Positions 59,701-64,000 of a stretch of DNA of 64,000 nucleotides are shown here, one piece after another. The notes beneath the pieces were generated by a model. It was not told the origin of the DNA. It worked only from the letters and a program-made list of their open reading frames with translations, and searched no databases. The DNA comes from Nageia nagi. Its lineage: Eukaryota > Pinophyta. Made by a program: the position numbers and the translations under genes. Within the stretch, counting starts at the first letter, position 1, and every line of letters starts with the position of its first letter. The DNA is taken from the NCBI GenBank assembly GCA_050084985.1, contig JBITNC010000001.1:36208001-36272000 (forward strand), given 5' to 3'.

Positions 59701-60420
59701 TACCCTTTAGACTTTGTAATTATTTTATATTTGAGGGAGGATATATATTTGTTATTACTTTTATCTTATTAGTATCAACTTCAATTCCTCACTTAGAAAT
59801 AAAGAAACCTGATAATTTCCTAGATGTTACCCCAAAAATACATTTCTTTAGATTCAATTGAATCTTATGTTTTAGTAACTGATAAAATATTTTAATAAGC
59901 ACTTTAGGATGATTTTCCTATATTTTGGATTTGGCCAATACATCATCTACATAATATTCTACAATATCATGCATGTAATCATGGAAGATGTATGTCATGA
60001 ATCTTTGGTAAGTAGCTCCAACATTTTTTTTAATCCAAAAGGCATTACTTTTTAACAACATGTTCTCCAAGGTGTTGTGCATGCAATTTTATGCTGGTCT
60101 TCTGGTGCTATTTTAATTTGGTTATATCCTAAAATCCCATCCATGAGTGATAATATTTTATATCATATGGTAGAATCAACCAAGCTATCTATATTTGGTA
60201 AGGGAAAGTCATCCTTAAGGCATGCTTTATTTAAATTTCTAAATTTCATGCATATTTGAATCTTTCTCATCGACTTCTTAACTAGTACCATATTAGAAAT
60301 CCATTCAAAATAATCAATGGGATTAATAAAATTGGCTTTTAAAATCTTTACAACTCTTATTTTACCATTAAGGAAATGGTAGGATGCATTTTTCATAGCT
60401 TTTATTTAATAGGTTTTGCA
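59701..60420 (-). pseudogene. Element F: reverse transcriptase
   Basis: The frame at 60,396-60,163 includes VVKILKANFINPIDYFEWIS then MVLVKKSMRKIQICMKFRNLNKAC and the DDFPLPNIDSLVD motif, the start of RT. Nearer the 3' side, GATYQRFMTYIFHDYMHDIV leads to EYYVDDVLAKSK with YVDD intact at 59,942-59,953, then FGVTSRKLSGFFISK and EVDTNKIKVI of the thumb. The middle (60,160-60,060) is frameshifted. It resembles C and D RT more than E RT. Confidence 0.85.
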
Positions 60421-61669
60421 CCTTCCTTTATACCAAGGTTATGTACTACTAAATTAGAATCAAGTACAAGCATATTAGCATATGACCATGCAAATATTTC
60501 CTATTTTTTTTAAGTATTGTAATAAACTATTTCCTTTGATTTTTAGTAAGAGATTTTTCTAATTGAATTATTTTAGGGTTACCTAGTTCATTACTCAAAT
60601 CAACTTCAATTATTTCTTCAATTAACATATGAGATCCCTCCTCTAATTAGTTGCGTATTGGAATCCAATTATTATCATTTGCATTATACTCTCCATACTC
60701 AACTTCATATTGATTCTCTAAAATAGTATTAATATCCAAATCTAAAGTCTATAAAATTGTATCTATGTCTTTGAAATCTTGAGTTGTAGATTGTTTAGAA
60801 ATTAATGTAAAATCTATAGTTTTTCATCTACTAGAAAGTACAAGGAAAAACTATTTGAAGTTTCTAAGCCTATTGTCTTAAACTCATCAAATTCATCACT
60901 TTTACACCAATCAAAATTCATTTTAGGCATAATATTATCATATATTTCTTAACTCTCTACCATGTTAATTGATATATCAAAAAATAACCCTCTTAAGGAT
61001 AGCATTTTAGACTCAATATCATCTTGATTTGTTGTCCATTTAAATACTTTAAATAATTTTCATATGTTGTAAGCTTTAGTTATAACTCAATTATATTAAA
61101 AATAGATACTCCTTGATTTTTTTTATAACCTAATCATTTCTTATCAATGGGCAAGTGATAATTAATATTAATGTTATACCTAGTTCCTTGTTCATATCAT
61201 CCTAAACCTTGTCCTTTCCATTGACACATATCAAAATATCTTTGGACAAATGATTTTATGTATAGTGATAAGTATTTTAATGAATCACAAAAGATAATTT
61301 CATTATACTAAGGTAAAGGGAGAATATATGATTCTATAGGACCATGATATACAAAAAGTTTTTGATTTGGTAATTTTCCTAGTGGTATTAATTGCCCTAC
61401 CACACTAGGAGATTCTTTAGGTCTTCCTATTTCTTGAGCTATAGGAATATTAAAAATGATATCATCAATGGAAAATTATCCTATTCCATAATTTCTTAAT
61501 TTTATAATCATAGGATAGATATTAGATAACTTATCCTGCATTGTACTATCATTATATTATACATTCATATGGTAAGGTATTATTGATGATGAAATTTTAC
61601 TTTCTTCATCCAACTTTCATGTATATGATATATTTGGTATATGGTAAATTTCAAAATTTTTTGGATCTT

Positions 61670-62400
61670 TCCCTTTTAAATTTTTTAAAGGAGCTTTTTT
61701 TTATCAATATCTACTATTGACACTCTTTTAGGAACTATAGGTAATATGAAATAATGAGTAGAATGCAAAGCAGTTTCTCCTAAAAGGTGCATATGATTAC
61801 AATGAGAATATAGACTTTCATGTCCTAGTACAAAATGTACCACCCCATCATGGATATATTTTAAGCAACTATGATACATTTATGGGATACAATTCATGTC
61901 CCTAATACATGGTCTTCCTAAGAGTAAGTTATATGATCTTATATTACCTTTAATAACTTGCAATAATGTTTGCACTTTTTTAGATCCTAGAGTGATGGGA
62001 AATGAGATAGATCCCATTGTTGAGCACAAAGCATCATTGAAAGTTCTTAATTGTAAAGAAGGTACACATATATGAAAAAGGAAGATTAAAGTTTTTTATA
62101 GGCTATTATAGAAATGATATTTATCACATAACCTTTATCTATTAGTATCCTCTCAAAATCCCTCCTATCTATTTTGGTTATAATATGTAATAAAATATTT
62201 TGACCTTGTGAATTACTTGATTTCCTAAATTCATGATCATCAAAGGTAATAGTGGGTTTTTGGCTTGTCTTAATATTTTCCATAAAAGATACAAATCTTT
62301 CAAGATCATTAATATCTAATTTGATTGTTTGCAACAATTGGTTCATAGCTTCTTTATGATTTTTGGATTATTGTAATAATTCAAATAAGGACATCTTCAC
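61670..62400 (-). pseudogene. Element F: aspartic protease
   Basis: The frame at 62,346-62,086 gives FMENIKTSQKPTITFDDHEF, SSNSQGQNILLHIITKI and then RDFERILIDKGYVINIISI. The D-x-G active site reads DKG, where DGG is usual in related elements, and the following residues (INIIS) fit retropepsin. The second half is at about 61,900 (SYNLLLGRPCIRDM), followed by the open stretch 61,879-61,685 with HDGVVHFVLGHESLY. The region 60,420-61,670, up to RT, is a poorly conserved linker in which I read no domain. Confidence 0.8.
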
Positions 62401-64000
62401 TTATGAGTTTCTTAATTGATGTTGTAAATCTCATTTCACTAAGATCTTAGGAGGTTGAGGTATAGGTATATTTGGTTGGATAATGCCATCACTTATTTGA
62501 TTATTGGGAATATCAACTTGCCTTCCTTACACTCTTTGGGCTCTTGTAGTTATGCTTACTATAGCAAAAAAAGTAGAAGCATATTGAAATCCTTTATGTG
62601 TTACTTGATTTTGGTGTATTTGTGATGCTATGGTGTTTTCTTGATGTTAAGGAAGTGATTTCTGATATATTCCTAGATTTTGATTAGGGATAGTTAATGG
62701 ATTATCTACTTGTAATCTTCCTTGATCAATCAAACATTAACCTTATATTGTAATGTTCTACATTTTCCTATAGTATGACCCTTTTGATGATGATAATGGT
62801 AATAATCATTCTCATTGTACCATTTTCTATCTATTGCATTTGGTCTTTCAAACTATATTTCATGTAATATAATCATTTGATGGTCCATTGATTTTTTCAA
62901 AATACCATAAAGAGATTCGATCAAAGGGGTAAACTTTCTTGGGGTTAGCCTAGGTTTTCTTTTTTCATTTTGTAGAGCAAGTGTATTTTGCAAAAAGTTT
63001 GTTTCTCCATCTTAAAGATAAGAAACTTTATTAGTAGGCATTGGTTTTGTTGATTATTCTTCCTGATTTCTATTTCTAATATAAGTCTCTTTCTTTTTGC
63101 CCTTTAATTCTCCATTATAGATTTTAACCTTGTTAATTATAATAGCTTGAGAAATTGCTTTGTAAAATTTCTTGTGTTGTTGAATCAATAAGGTGCTAGC
63201 AATGGGTCTTAGATAACTTTGAATAAACATTTCCATTAGTTCTTCTTGTGGTAAAGTATAAGGCATACTTATCAAAATCACCCTTAATCTTAAAATGAAG
63301 TTTGTAACTATCTCATCCTGAAATTGTTGCAATCTTATGAGATCAATTATGGAGGTCTTATATTTAATATTTATCCTAAAGTGATCTAATAATAAGTTAA
63401 CCAATTACACATTGTTGTGATGTTATGTTTAGTTAAGTTATTGTACTAGTCTATCACTTATCCAACAAGTGTCATAGGAAAGATATGTAACATTAGAGCA
63501 TCATTGTTGGAAATTACATAACTTAAATACTTAAATTATCTCAAATGTTCTTTAGGATCCTCCTTTCTTTTGAATGATTTAATTTTTGGGATCTCAAATT
63601 TAAAAAGGATATCTATCTTAGGAACACTTGGGTGTATGGGCTCATTACAAATTGTTTCATAAGAGACTTTTTGCTTAGTTTGTTGTCATAACATTTTTTC
63701 AATTTCTATTCACCTTCCATGAAAGTCATTAACAGTTGTGTAGGCACAATAGGATATTTATTATCCCTATTACCTTCTCTTCATTTATTTGTTGAAAAAA
63801 ATTGCTAGGTTCTTTTAGAGGGTGTTTGATCACCATAATAATCTTTGTTATATGGTGGAGTAGGTGGAGGTGGTTGATTTAGAGGAAATTATTATTTCCT
63901 CTATTGATATAAAGGTGTAAGAGTATGATTTTTTTAAACTTCATGTCTAGAAAAAGGAAAAGGAGGTCTCAAAAGTTGTTGTTTCTCATGTAAAACCTCC
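62400..64000 (-). pseudogene. Element F: gag pseudogene, runs off the window
   Basis: Gag enters from the right edge. Around 63,560-63,400 the frame has FKRKEDPKEHLR followed by a FPMTLVG region, then the open stretch 63,404-63,054 (LDHFRINIKYKTSIIDLIRL, QFQDEIVTNFILRLRVILIS, then PQEELMEMFIQSYLRPIAST). This is the usual plant Tat gag order. Near 62,790 a knuckle-like YYHYHHQKGHTIGKC has tyrosine for the first cysteine. Stops are mainly TAA/TAG. The start codon, primer site and 5' LTR lie outside the window. Confidence 0.82.

Larger units (their letters stand above)
18105..64000 (-). mobile_element. Element F: host Tat-type Ty3/gypsy element, split by B, C and E, incomplete at right edge
   Basis: F is a minus-strand element whose pieces lie at 59,110-64,000 (gag, PR, RT, RH), 32,254-35,217 (aRH, IN, start of accessory ORF), 23,626-23,999 and about 18,093-18,244 (rest of accessory ORF). 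B, C and E were inserted into it. The E junction is decisive: removing E with one GTATT copy joins ELPNEHV directly to FQLDKIE in frame, within the linker between its two RNase H domains. The 5' LTR and primer site must lie beyond 64,000. The 3' LTR was not located and should be left of 18,093. Domain order is gag-PR-RT-RH-aRH-IN-accessory ORF, which fits the Tat branch of plant Ty3/gypsy elements. Confidence 0.8.

Overview
The window is repeat-only nuclear DNA from a land plant, very probably one with a large genome. It is AT-rich and CpG-poor. It contains degenerate plant-type Ty3/gypsy LTR retrotransposons, including Tat-type elements with two RNase H domains, and one decayed plant mobile domain (PMD) gene. 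I see no intact cellular gene, no tRNA or rRNA gene, and nothing bacterial, organellar or CRISPR-like. The species cannot be named from the sequence alone.

Left part (1-18,100). A truncated plus-strand Tat gag-protease remnant (element G) lies at about 2,380-3,700. Element A (4,920-9,243, minus strand) is a complete insertion with TG..CA LTRs, a primer-binding site and a perfect 5-bp target-site duplication (TSD) CCTTC. Its interior is reduced to gag plus the last piece of integrase. A long AT-rich stretch follows, then a plus-strand PMD pseudogene (about 13,480-15,420), more AT-rich DNA and an unrecognised coding-like remnant (17,400-17,930).

Right part (18,100-64,000+). This is one nest of insertions. 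The host is element F, a minus-strand Tat-type element whose gag runs off the right edge. Three elements sit inside F: B (18,245-23,625, plus, iMet-type primer site, TSD ATAGA), C (24,000-32,253, plus, TSD ATAGT) and E (35,218-59,104, minus, about 14.4 kb without its own insert, 2.0-kb LTRs, TSD AATAC on the plus strand). Element D (39,171-48,680, plus, same family as C) sits inside E. A solo LTR of the B family (41,686-42,824, TSD TAAAG) sits inside D. The order is therefore F > E > D > solo LTR, with B and C as separate insertions in F. Removing each insert with one TSD copy rejoins broken reading frames, which confirms the boundaries.

Coding content. Every ORF is decayed. Most in-frame stops are TAA or TAG where CAA or CAG would be expected, with G-to-A changes as well, as in old, heavily methylated plant repeats. 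C, D and F have the order gag-PR-RT-RH-aRH-IN. E instead has its archaeal-type RNase H (aRH) between protease and RT. E and F each carry a further long sense-strand reading frame downstream of integrase: about 1,280 codons in E with a coiled-coil C-terminal part, and about 515 codons in F. I cannot assign either to a family, and they are the most interesting content of the window. C and D share a 3' untranslated array of seven 40-48 bp units, the E LTRs carry a 100-bp tandem array, and the A LTRs carry two repeat blocks.
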